Assembly: GCF_034669705.1 (NCBI RefSeq)
Contig: NZ_JAXMOR010000012.1
Span: 1-64,000, forward strand
Length of the DNA: 64,000 bases
Direction: 5' to 3'
Source: Marinovum sp034669705
GTDB lineage: Bacteria; Pseudomonadota; Alphaproteobacteria; Rhodobacterales; Rhodobacteraceae
In this document: positions 1 through 6,570 of the stretch, piece by piece
Numbering within the stretch: position 1 is the first letter of the stretch
Layout: each line of letters opens with the position of its first letter
Notes under the pieces: model-generated
What the model saw: the letters and a program-made list of their open reading frames with translations, nothing else
Databases searched by the model: none
What the model was told of the DNA's origin: nothing
Position numbers and translations under genes: made by a program

Positions 1-381
1 CAGGGAGGTGTGCCGCCGTCTTGTGTCAACCGTCGCTCCTGAATGGGAGGAGACGAAGCGCCAGTCTGGATCGGACCTCGGGCCTATTGGGAGGAGGAGC
101 CCTCGATCCGGTTATCCCGGCCGCAATGGGAGGAGAGCGGCGGGAATTCTGTCTTTGCCGGCGTCACGCATGAGGCGTGGCGGCGGGCCGGAGCCCTGAA
201 ACTCGTGCCCTCGGGGGGTAAGACGGCGGCACAGGGAGGTGTGCCGCCGTCTTATCACCACCGGCGCTCCTGAATGGGAGGAGACGAAGCGCCAGCAAGG
301 GTCGGACCTCAGGCGATTTGGGAGGAGGTGCCTTCGGTCCTGGTATTCCCGGCCGCAAAAGGGAGGAGAAACGGCGGGAAT
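1..381. repeat. Tandem duplication of about 231 bp carrying four stem-loops per copy
   Basis: Positions 1-145 and about 232-381 hold the same ordered set of four stem-loops. The type a stems (1-22 and 220-253) are shared, followed by types b (32-61, 263-293), c (68-109, 304-340) and d (115-145, 345-381). The right ends of the two type a stems are 231 bp apart. Stem bases differ between copies with partly compensating changes, while the loops are conserved. The left copy continues beyond the window. Confidence 0.75.
220..253 (-). ncRNA. CcsR-like stem-loop with 14-pair stem and short CCTCCC loop
   Basis: A perfect 14-pair stem (AAGACGGCGGCACA against its complement) closes a 6-base loop CCTCCC. 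The right half of a second copy occupies 1-22, so this element recurs once per duplicated block. No T tract follows on the minus strand, so it is more likely a stability or processing element than a normal intrinsic terminator. Confidence 0.65.
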
Positions 382-417
382 TCTGTAAGGGCCAATCGTG
401 GGGCCCGGAATAAAAGG

Positions 418-450
418 CGGCGACATCAGGGAGGAGGAGAGATGTCGCCG
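418..450 (-). ncRNA. CcsR-like stem-loop 2
   Basis: A perfect ten-pair stem (CGGCGACATC against GATGTCGCCG) closes a 13-base loop containing CCTCCTCCC on the minus strand. This is one of the cleanest members of the array. Confidence 0.75.
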
Positions 451-459
451 CTGAGACAC

Positions 460-490
460 AGAAGACTCAGGGAGGAGGAGAGAGCCTTCT
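460..490 (-). ncRNA. CcsR-like stem-loop 1 (first after the DUF1127 gene)
   Basis: A nine-pair stem (AGAAGGCTC against GAGTCTTCT, one G-T pair) closes a loop holding CCTCCTCCC on the minus strand. It starts 10 bases after the DUF1127 stop codon, so it must share that transcript unless a promoter lies inside the gene. Confidence 0.75.
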
Positions 491-499
491 GATTCCTGA

Positions 500-712
500 T
501 CAGTTGTAGGCTGCGTGATAGGCCACGCGGCGGATTTCGCTGCGGCTCAGGCCGAGATCGGCGAGCTCGCGGTTCGAGAGGCCTTGCAACTCGTTCATGG
601 TTTCCCGATACACGCGATACTGTGCAAAACGTGCGGAAAGGGACTTCAGCGCAGCCTGAATGCGGTTGTTCGGTCCAGCCTGAACGGGAGTGTTCGTGGT
701 GATGTCTGCCAT
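500..712 (-). CDS. DUF1127 small protein, CcaF1-like
   Basis: A 70-aa basic protein whose C-terminal half (about residues 33-66) is a DUF1127 domain, with the typical string NRELADLGLSRSEIRR. In Rhodobacter sphaeroides the homologue at this position (RSP_6037, CcaF1) binds RNA and affects maturation of the cotranscribed CcsR sRNAs. The same arrangement is seen here because the CCTCCTCCC stem-loops begin 10 bases after the stop. The ATG at 712 is preceded by AAAGG. Transcription would come from the shared divergent region with mrp. Expression under heat or oxidative stress is inferred from the relative. Confidence 0.88.
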   Translation of the reverse strand: MADITTNTPVQAGPNNRIQAALKSLSARFAQYRVYRETMNELQGLSNRELADLGLSRSEIRRVAYHAAYN

Positions 713-762
713 GGCGTTGAGCCTTTGTTGTCGTCGGTGTGTATGTTCGTTTCGTTGACCTC

Positions 763-790
763 AATCTAGTCGAATGCTGCGTGTGCACAA
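763..790 (-). promoter_or_regulatory. Candidate promoter of the DUF1127/CcsR-like transcript
   Basis: On the minus strand TTGTGC (790-785) and TAGATT (768-763) are separated by 16 bases, about 50 bases before the DUF1127 start. In R. sphaeroides this transcript depends on RpoHI/RpoHII. The boxes here are compatible with, but do not prove, a heat-shock sigma promoter. The rest of 713-949 is the divergent spacer to mrp, with no gene. Confidence 0.4.
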
Positions 791-949
791 TCCCCGGCAT
801 GGGCAATGCTGCTATGCAGCAAATGCAAGGCGTCTGGCATTGACGCGAGGATTTTACGACCAAGGTCGCAAGAATTCACCCGAGGGTTGCAAATAGCCGC
901 TTGCAGTCTGTCTGTGGTTCGCGATGTGAAAGGAAAGAGCAGGGCTCCG

Positions 950-2002
950 ATGCAGGAAAAAATCCGAAAACTATTGGCAACATTCGAGATTCCCGGCGGT
1001 GGCGACCTTGTCTCGCGGGATTTGATTCGAGCGCTGAGCGTCGAGGGCGGCATTGTGCGCTATGTGATCGAGGCGCCCACGCCCGAGATCGCGCGCCAGA
1101 TGGAGCCCTTGCGCGCCGCCACCGAGCGCGCCGTGGCGAGCCTCGAGGGGGTGCGCGAGGTGCATGCCGTGCTGACCGCGCATGAGGCCAAGGCGCCGCC
1201 GAGCCTCAAGATCGGCGGTCATCCCAAGGCCCAGGCCGGTCCGATGAAGCCCGCCGGCGTCAAACGCATCATTGCCATTGGCTCCGGCAAGGGCGGGGTG
1301 GGCAAATCCACCGTCTCCTCGAACCTCGCCGTGGCGCTGGCGCGCGCCGGCAAGAAGGTCGGACTGCTGGATGCCGACATATACGGTCCGTCGCAGCCGC
1401 GGATGATGGGGGTCAGCCAGCGCCCGGCCAGCCCAGACGGCAAGACGATCGAGCCGCTGGTGGCGCATGGCGTCACGCTGATGTCGATCGGGCTGATGCT
1501 TGACCCGGCCAAGGCGGTGGTCTGGCGCGGGCCGATGCTGATGGGCGCGCTGCAGCAGATGCTCGGGCAGGTGGCATGGGGTGAGCTTGACGTGCTGCTG
1601 GTCGATCTGCCGCCCGGCACCGGCGACGTGCAACTGACGCTGTGCCAGAAATCCGAGCTTTCCGGGGCCATCGTGGTCTCGACGCCGCAGGACGTGGCGC
1701 TGCTCGATGCGCGCAAGGCAGTGGACATGTTCCATACGCTGAAGACGCCGATCCTCGGGATGATCGAGAACATGTCGCTGTTCCATTGCCCGAGCTGTGG
1801 CTTCGAGGCGCATATCTTTGGTCATGGCGGCGCGGCGAAAGAGGCGCAGGACATGGGCGTGCCACTGCTGGCGCAGCTGCCGATCGATCTCGACACGCGG
1901 CTGGGCGGCGACAATGGCACGCCGGTGGCCGCTGGCGAAGGACCGATGGCCGCGGCTTACGGCCAGCTTGCACAAGGCATGATCCGCGGCGGGCTGGTCT
2001 GA
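950..2002 (+). CDS. mrp: Mrp/ApbC/NBP35-family Fe-S cluster carrier ATPase
   Basis: A 350-aa cytosolic P-loop protein. The N-terminal DUF59/MIP18-like domain covers about residues 1-80. A deviant Walker A (GSGKGGVGKS) lies at 111-120, and the cluster-binding CPSC motif is at residues 280-283. Family members bind and transfer Fe-S clusters. The ATG at 950 was chosen because the family N-terminus (MQEKIRKLL) begins there and AAAGGAAAGAG lies upstream; the open frame extends back to 806 without family-like sequence. It stands alone between the CcsR-like locus and the dcw leader. A hairpin at 2038-2054 without a T tract follows it. Confidence 0.95.
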   Translation: MQEKIRKLLATFEIPGGGDLVSRDLIRALSVEGGIVRYVIEAPTPEIARQMEPLRAATERAVASLEGVREVHAVLTAHEAKAPPSLKIGGHPKAQAGPMKPAGVKRIIAIGSGKGGVGKSTVSSNLAVALARAGKKVGLLDADIYGPSQPRMMGVSQRPASPDGKTIEPLVAHGVTLMSIGLMLDPAKAVVWRGPMLMGALQQMLGQVAWGELDVLLVDLPPGTGDVQLTLCQKSELSGAIVVSTPQDVALLDARKAVDMFHTLKTPILGMIENMSLFHCPSCGFEAHIFGHGGAAKEAQDMGVPLLAQLPIDLDTRLGGDNGTPVAAGEGPMAAAYGQLAQGMIRGGLV

Positions 2003-2205
2003 GACCGGCGCAGCGCTGACATGATATACCTGACCCTGCGCGCCCGATGCGCGCGGGGCCCGTCCGGTGCCTCCTATATGTGAGGGACCTGCGCGCCTGA
2101 CGGGCACAGGCCTCGCGCCGCGCCTCGGAGCGCCGGCGCGGCTTCTTGGACCGCCTCTCTTCTCTCTCCTTCGATCAACCGCCGAGCCCGGGGCCGTCAC
2201 CTGGC

Positions 2206-2275
2206 GGGAAACCGTGGGCGCGGCGGGAATTCATGGGACCTACGGGAAATCGTGGGACGGATGGGAATTCATGGT
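2206..2275 (+). promoter_or_regulatory. Candidate MraZ operator array: eight GGG boxes in 9-10 bp steps
   Basis: GGG motifs, mostly GGGA, start at 2206, 2216, 2225, 2235, 2244, 2254 and 2263, with a last GG at 2273. The steps alternate 10 and 9 bp, giving a 19-bp higher unit repeated nearly four times. Known MraZ boxes are TGGGN repeats with 5-base spacers (10-bp period) upstream of mraZ, usually three or four. Assignment to MraZ is inferred from the motif and its place in the mraZ leader. Confidence 0.6.
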
Positions 2276-2347
2276 CCGGCCGGTCCCGACTGTGGCGGCG
2301 ACTCGTGGCGAAACCCTCTCGATTCCGTGATTCGGATGTGATTCATT

Positions 2348-2446
2348 GGGTGTGACAGGGAATTTCTGCCGCCACCCCGGTGCGGTTGACTGGGAAACTG
2401 CGGGCAGATTGCGGCACGCCTGAAAATGTTCCGGGATTTCGTGGGA
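2348..2446 (+). promoter_or_regulatory. Three further pairs of 10-bp-spaced GGG boxes
   Basis: Pairs of GGG start at 2348/2358, 2392/2402 and 2433/2443, each exactly 10 bp apart; four of the six read GGGA. They continue the pattern of 2206-2275 and are candidate secondary MraZ sites. Confidence 0.45.
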
Positions 2447-2467
2447 AAAAAGCCACAGCGCTTAGAT

Positions 2468-2481
2468 CACTATATATAGTG
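2468..2481. promoter_or_regulatory. Perfect 14-bp AT-rich palindrome
   Basis: CACTATATATAGTG is a perfect palindrome in an otherwise GC-rich leader. It could be an operator or an easily melted promoter element; no regulator is identified. Confidence 0.35.
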
Positions 2482-2544
2482 TAGGCAAATTCCCGCTTCC
2501 GCTACAATTTCCAAAAACATGACAAATTTACCCCCAAGATGTTG

Positions 2545-2567
2545 TTTTCCACAGGGGGTGTGGACAA
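2545..2567. promoter_or_regulatory. Inverted pair of DnaA-box-like sites in the mraZ leader
   Basis: TTTTCCACA (2545-2553) fits the DnaA consensus TTWTNCACA. TGTGGACAA (2559-2567) is a facing site with one mismatch. Together they form the inverted repeat TCCACA-N5-TGTGGA. Confidence 0.4.
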
Positions 2568-2582
2568 TATGATGTGGGTGTT

Positions 2583-2634
2583 TCCCAATTTTGCCTGTTG
2601 ATTTCCATAAATTCCCATGGCATCCCTTATACCA
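2583..2634 (+). promoter_or_regulatory. Candidate UpsM/mraZ promoter with overlapping TCCC boxes
   Basis: A plausible -10 (TTATAC, 2628-2633) lies about 10 bases before the inferred RNA start. No good -35 is visible. Cytosine boxes recur at about 10-bp steps (around 2583, 2592, 2603, 2613 and 2623); the best, TCCC at 2613 and 2623, read GGGA on the other strand. This would place MraZ-type boxes directly over the promoter, as in autoregulated mraZ promoters. Confidence 0.45.
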
Positions 2635-2639
2635 CGATG

Positions 2640-2853
2640 AGGGACGGAGACAGGGGCACCAAACGACCCCGCAACCAACTCCGAACAAAAGCAAAAACAA
2701 GGTTTCATACAGGCATCCGCCTTTCATCGTGAACAAGAGATCCGGCGCGCGGGCGAGCAGACATCCCCCCAGGTGGCGCGCGCAGCTGGACATCCCGCAA
2801 GAGCGGGACAGGCGGCGGGTTGATCAGTGGCAGCAGATCAACCCGCCGTTTTT
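2640..2853 (+). ncRNA. UpsM-like small RNA from the mraZ 5' leader
   Basis: In Rhodobacter sphaeroides the dcw cluster has an extended leader whose early termination gives the abundant sRNA UpsM, about 206 nt. Here the inferred start near 2640 and a strong terminator ending at 2853 give an RNA of about 214 nt directly upstream of mraZ. Inside it is a tight TCCCGC-aaga-GCGGGA hairpin (2793-2808). In the relative, UpsM is cleaved by RNase E under stress and most transcripts end here, with some readthrough into mraZ. The start is inferred. Confidence 0.7.
2813..2853 (+). terminator. Intrinsic terminator/attenuator upstream of mraZ
   Basis: A perfect 13-pair stem (CGGCGGGTTGATC against its complement, 10-base loop 2826-2835) is followed at once by TTTTT (2849-2853). 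It ends 53 bases before the mraZ start, so dcw transcription from the leader promoter must read through it. Confidence 0.9.
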
Positions 2854-2906
2854 ACATCCAAAATCCGGGGGGTTTCGCGGGGGCGCGAGCAAAGGACGGC
2901 AGGACA

Positions 2907-3413
2907 GTGAGCCGCAGGTTCAGAGGCGAGAGCCACCACAAGGTGGATACGAAGGGCAGGGTGTCTATCCCGGCCTCGTTTCGCCGTGTGCTGGAAGCCG
3001 CCGACCCGAACTGGAAATCCGGTGAAAATCCCGAGCTCGTAATCGTCTATGGCGATCACCGCCGCAATTACCTCGAATGCTACACGATGGAGGCGATCGA
3101 CGAGGTCGACGCCAAGATCGATGCCCTGCCGCGCGGCTCGATGCAGCGCAAGATGCTGCAGCGGCTGTTTCACGGCCAATCCTATCCCACCAATGTCGAC
3201 GAGACCGGCCGCCTCGTGCTGCCGGCCAAGCTGCGCGAGAAGATCGGCCTCCAGAAAGAAGCCTTCTTCATCGCCGCCGGCGACACCTTTCAAATCTGGC
3301 ACCCGGACACCTACGAGAAGGAAGAGCTGGCCAAGACCGAGGAATGGCTCGACGAGCTGCCTGAGGACTTCGATCCGCTCTCCTTCCTCGACGCTCCGGC
3401 AGAGGGAGCCTGA
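2907..3413 (+). CDS. mraZ: Transcriptional regulator MraZ
   Basis: A 168-aa DNA-binding protein with two MraZ/SpoVT-AbrB-like repeats, each containing the DxxGR signature (DTKGRVSIP near residue 13, DETGRLVLP near residue 96). MraZ binds repeated GGG boxes and controls the dcw cluster, including its own gene. The GTG at 2907 is chosen because the family N-terminus (SRRFRG) starts there and AAAGGA/AGGA lies upstream; an in-frame ATG at 2820 falls inside the terminator. The stop is 3 bases before the rsmH start. Confidence 0.95.
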   Translation: MSRRFRGESHHKVDTKGRVSIPASFRRVLEAADPNWKSGENPELVIVYGDHRRNYLECYTMEAIDEVDAKIDALPRGSMQRKMLQRLFHGQSYPTNVDETGRLVLPAKLREKIGLQKEAFFIAAGDTFQIWHPDTYEKEELAKTEEWLDELPEDFDPLSFLDAPAEGA

Positions 3414-3416
3414 CCG

Positions 3417-4409
3417 ATGGCCGCCGCTCAGACCACACCCCCCGCGGCCCCGCATATCCCCGTACTGATCCGGCCGCTGATCGCAGCGGTCGCGCCGGTG
3501 GAAGGCACCTGGATCGATGGCACCTTCGGCGCCGGCGGCTATACCCGTGCATTGCTCGAGGCCGGTGCGGGCGAGGTGGTGGCGATCGACCGCGACCCGC
3601 TGGCCTTTGAACTGGCCGCCGACTGGATGCGCGACTACGGCGACCGAATCCGCCCCGAGCAGACCGTGTTTTCCAAGATGGACGAGGTCGCCAGCGCGGT
3701 CGAGGGCGTGGTGCTCGATCTCGGGGTCTCCTCCATGCAGCTCGACCGCGCCGAGCGCGGCTTTTCCTTCATGAAGGACGGCCCGCTCGACATGCGGATG
3801 AGCCAGGACGGCCCCAGCGCCGCCGATCTGGTCAATTCCGCCTCAGAGCAGGAACTGGCCGAGATCCTCTTTGTCTTTGGCGAGGAACGCGCCTCGCGGC
3901 GGATCGCCAAGAACATCGTTCGCGCGCGCGCCGAGGCGCCCTTCGAGACCACGCTGCAACTGGCAGGGGTGATCGAACGCTCTTTGCCGCGCTCGAAGCC
4001 CGGTCAGAGCCATCCCGCCACGCGCTCGTTCCAGGCGCTGCGAATCGCCGTCAACGACGAATATACCGAGCTTTTCGAGGGGCTGATGGCCGCAGAACGG
4101 GTGCTGAAACCCGGCGGTCTGCTGGCGGTGGTGACCTTTCATTCCATCGAGGACCGGATGGTCAAACGCTTCCTGCAGGCCCGCGCCGGCCATTCCGGCA
4201 ACTTCAACCGCTATGCGCCGCAGGTCGCGGCGGTGCCGGCGCAATTCGAGATTGTCACCCGCAAGGCCGCCGGCCCCGACAAGCAGGAATTGGCGGAAAA
4301 CCCGCGCTCGCGCTCGGCCCGGCTGCGGGTGGCCCGGCGCACCGAGGTGCCGGCCGGCGAGGTCGACGCCAAATCCATCGCCATGCCGCAACTCAAGGGG
4401 ACAAGGTAA
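3417..4409 (+). CDS. rsmH: 16S rRNA (cytosine(1402)-N4)-methyltransferase RsmH
   Basis: A 330-aa SAM-dependent methyltransferase (formerly MraW) that modifies C1402 in the ribosomal P site. The SAM-binding GTFGAGGYT is at residues 35-43, followed by the acidic end of the next strand (AIDRD). The family block RSARLR is near the C-terminus. Length and position between mraZ and ftsL are standard. Its TAA shares one base with the ftsL start, so the two are probably translationally coupled. Confidence 0.97.
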   Translation: MAAAQTTPPAAPHIPVLIRPLIAAVAPVEGTWIDGTFGAGGYTRALLEAGAGEVVAIDRDPLAFELAADWMRDYGDRIRPEQTVFSKMDEVASAVEGVVLDLGVSSMQLDRAERGFSFMKDGPLDMRMSQDGPSAADLVNSASEQELAEILFVFGEERASRRIAKNIVRARAEAPFETTLQLAGVIERSLPRSKPGQSHPATRSFQALRIAVNDEYTELFEGLMAAERVLKPGGLLAVVTFHSIEDRMVKRFLQARAGHSGNFNRYAPQVAAVPAQFEIVTRKAAGPDKQELAENPRSRSARLRVARRTEVPAGEVDAKSIAMPQLKGTR

Positions 4410-4774
4410 TGCGGTCCATTCTCTATGTCATGACAGCGCTCACCGTGATCGGACTGGCCTTCTGGGCCTACCACGAGAACTACAAGACTCAGGAAGCGAT
4501 TGAAAAGACGTCGAAACTGCAGCGAGAGATTGGCGCGGCGCGGGTCCGCCTCTCGGTGCTGCGGGCAGAATGGGCTTATCTCAACCGCCCCGACCGGCTG
4601 CGCGACCTGGCCGAGTTGAACTTTGACCGGCTGGGTCTGTTGCCGCTCAGGCCGCGGCATTTCGGCAATGTCGATCAGGTCGCCTTTCCGCTGCCGGTGT
4701 TCGATGATCTCGAGCCGATTACCAACCCGATCGCCACCTCGTCGCAGGGCGCAGACCAGGAGCAACAGCCATGA
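4409..4774 (+). CDS. ftsL: Cell division protein FtsL
   Basis: A 121-aa bitopic membrane protein with a single membrane segment near residues 3-20. A coiled-coil region follows at about 28-60, containing the family stretch AEWAYLNRPDRLRDLA. FtsL links FtsB and FtsQ to the FtsW-FtsI synthase. It overlaps rsmH by one base and ftsI by four. The short charged C-terminal tail is variable in the family. Confidence 0.93.
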   Translation: MRSILYVMTALTVIGLAFWAYHENYKTQEAIEKTSKLQREIGAARVRLSVLRAEWAYLNRPDRLRDLAELNFDRLGLLPLRPRHFGNVDQVAFPLPVFDDLEPITNPIATSSQGADQEQQP

Positions 4775-6558
4775 TCCGCACCCCGCTGCGCCCGCTGGCC
4801 CGCATCCTCGACGCCCGTCAGAGGGGCGAAAACCCCGACGCCATCGAACGCGAGAACATCCGCCTGCGGCACGAAGAAATGCGCGACCGGCTGCGGCTGC
4901 GCGCCGAGCAGCGGCTGTTGCTGCTGGGGATCATGTATTTCTGCGCCTTCCTCGTGATTGCCGTGCGCATGGGCGGTCTGGCCGCCTCTGAGGCGACCGA
5001 GCCGCGCGCCGCCACCAATGGCGCCTCGATTGTCGCCCAACGCGCCGATATCGTTGACCGCAAGGGCCGGATCCTCGCCACCAACATGGAGGTGCACAGC
5101 CTCTACGCCCACCCGCACCAGATGATCGAACCGCTGCGTGCGGCCGAGGAACTGGGCAAGATCTTCCCCGAGCTCGACGTCGCCGACCTCAAGAAGCGCT
5201 TCACCTCTGATCGCAAGTTCATGTGGATTCGCAAGAAGCTGAGCCCCGAACAGAAGCAGGCGGTGCATGACATCGGCGAGCCCGGCCTGTTGTTCGGCCC
5301 GCGCGAGATGCGGCTCTATCCCAATGGTGCGCTGGCGGCGCATGTGCTGGGCGGCTACGGTTTTGGCCGTGAGGGCGTGCATTCGGCCGAGGTGCTGGGC
5401 ACCGCCGGCATCGAGAAGTTCCACGACGATCTGCTGCGCGACCCGGCCCGCGAAGGCGCGCCGCTCGAGCTGTCGATTGACCTGACGTTGCAGGCGGCGG
5501 CGGAAAAGGTGCTCTACGGCGGCATGAAGATCATGGGGGCCAAGGGCGCCACCGCGATCCTGATGGATGCCAACAGCGGCGAGATCCTGTCGCTGGCCAG
5601 CCTGCCGGACTTCGACCCCAACGACCGGCCGCTGCCGGCGCTCGGCGACGATCCCTCGATCAGCCCGCTGTTCAACCGCGCGGTGCAGGGGGTCTACGAG
5701 CTGGGCTCGACCTTCAAGATTTTTGCCGCGGCGCAGGCGATGGACCTCGGCATCGTCAACCCGAACACCATGGTCGACATTCGCGGCCCGCTCACCTGGG
5801 GCCGCCACCGCATCCGCGATTTCCACAACTACGGCAAGGAGTTGTCGGTCACCAAGGTGATCGTCAAATCCTCCAACATCGGCACCGCGCGGCTGGCACA
5901 GATGATCGGCGCCGACCGGCAGAAGACCTTCCTCGAAAAGCTGGGCTTTTTTGATGTGACCCCGGTCGAGCTGCAGGAGGCCAAGCGCGCCAAGCCGCTA
6001 CTGCCGCCGAACTGGTCCGAGCTCTCGACCATGACGATCTCCTACGGCCACGGTCTCTCGGCTTCGCCGTTGCACCTGGCCACCGCCTATGCCGCCGTCG
6101 CCAACGGCGGCCGCATGGTGACGCCGACGCTGCTGCGCCAGAACGGCCCGAACCTGGGCGAGCGGGTGATGTCGGAGAGCGCTGCAGCGGCCTCGCGTGC
6201 CATGTTGCGGCTGGTGGTCAGCCACGACGAGGGCACTGCGAGCTTTGGCGACGTGCGCGGCTATGCGGTGGGCGGCAAGACCGGCACCGCCGACAAGCCC
6301 ATGCCCAAGGGCGGCTATTACAAGGACAAGGTGATCGCCACCTTCGCCTCGATCTTTCCGATCCACGATCCGAAGTACGTGCTGGTCGTCACCCTCGACG
6401 AGCCCGAGATCCACGCCGCCGGCGAGCTGCGCCGCACCGCCGGCTGGACCGCGGTGCCGGTGGCCGCCGAGATGATCGAACGCCTCGCGCCGCTGCTGGG
6501 CCTCAGACCCACGATTGAACCCGACACGCTGGCTGGTATAACGCTCACCAGTCAGTAG
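4771..6558 (+). CDS. ftsI: Septal peptidoglycan transpeptidase FtsI (PBP3)
   Basis: A 595-aa class B penicillin-binding protein. A cytoplasmic N-terminus rich in Arg and Glu precedes one membrane segment near residues 49-67, then the pedestal domain and the transpeptidase domain. The active-site motifs are STFK with nucleophile Ser313, SSN at 367-369 and KTG at 503-505. It crosslinks septal peptidoglycan with FtsW. The start overlaps the ftsL stop by four bases. Confidence 0.97.
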   Translation: MIRTPLRPLARILDARQRGENPDAIERENIRLRHEEMRDRLRLRAEQRLLLLGIMYFCAFLVIAVRMGGLAASEATEPRAATNGASIVAQRADIVDRKGRILATNMEVHSLYAHPHQMIEPLRAAEELGKIFPELDVADLKKRFTSDRKFMWIRKKLSPEQKQAVHDIGEPGLLFGPREMRLYPNGALAAHVLGGYGFGREGVHSAEVLGTAGIEKFHDDLLRDPAREGAPLELSIDLTLQAAAEKVLYGGMKIMGAKGATAILMDANSGEILSLASLPDFDPNDRPLPALGDDPSISPLFNRAVQGVYELGSTFKIFAAAQAMDLGIVNPNTMVDIRGPLTWGRHRIRDFHNYGKELSVTKVIVKSSNIGTARLAQMIGADRQKTFLEKLGFFDVTPVELQEAKRAKPLLPPNWSELSTMTISYGHGLSASPLHLATAYAAVANGGRMVTPTLLRQNGPNLGERVMSESAAAASRAMLRLVVSHDEGTASFGDVRGYAVGGKTGTADKPMPKGGYYKDKVIATFASIFPIHDPKYVLVVTLDEPEIHAAGELRRTAGWTAVPVAAEMIERLAPLLGLRPTIEPDTLAGITLTSQ

Positions 6559-6570
6559 ACGGGGTCCTTC

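Larger units (their letters stand above)
1..490 (-). ncRNA. CcsR-like array of CCUCCUCCC stem-loop small RNAs
   Basis: Read on the minus strand, this stretch folds into at least ten consecutive stem-loops: 460-490, 418-450, 345-381, 304-340, 263-293, 220-253, 115-145, 68-109, 32-61 and 1-22, the last cut by the window edge. Every loop has a pyrimidine motif: CCTCCTCCC in four (460-490, 418-450, 304-340, 68-109), CTCCTCCC in four and CCTCCC in two. The array lies directly 3' of a DUF1127 gene. That is the layout of RSP_6037 (ccaF1) and CcsR1-4 in Rhodobacter sphaeroides, where the sRNAs are cut from the cotranscript under stress. R. sphaeroides has four such RNAs, so this array is larger. Processing and function here are inferred from that relative. 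Confidence 0.8.

Noticed and set aside
8..492. Small frames of 63-115 aa in the stem-loop array
   Set aside because: They run through hairpin DNA, have no conserved start signal, and read mainly as Gly/Arg-rich sequence.
971..2200. 409-aa minus-strand frame across mrp
   Set aside because: Antisense shadow of mrp; Arg/His/Gly-rich composition and no family motif, typical of high-GC genes read on the other strand.
2545..2567. Replication origin
   Set aside because: Only one inverted pair of DnaA-like boxes, with no dnaA, dnaN or clustered AT-rich unwinding element nearby.
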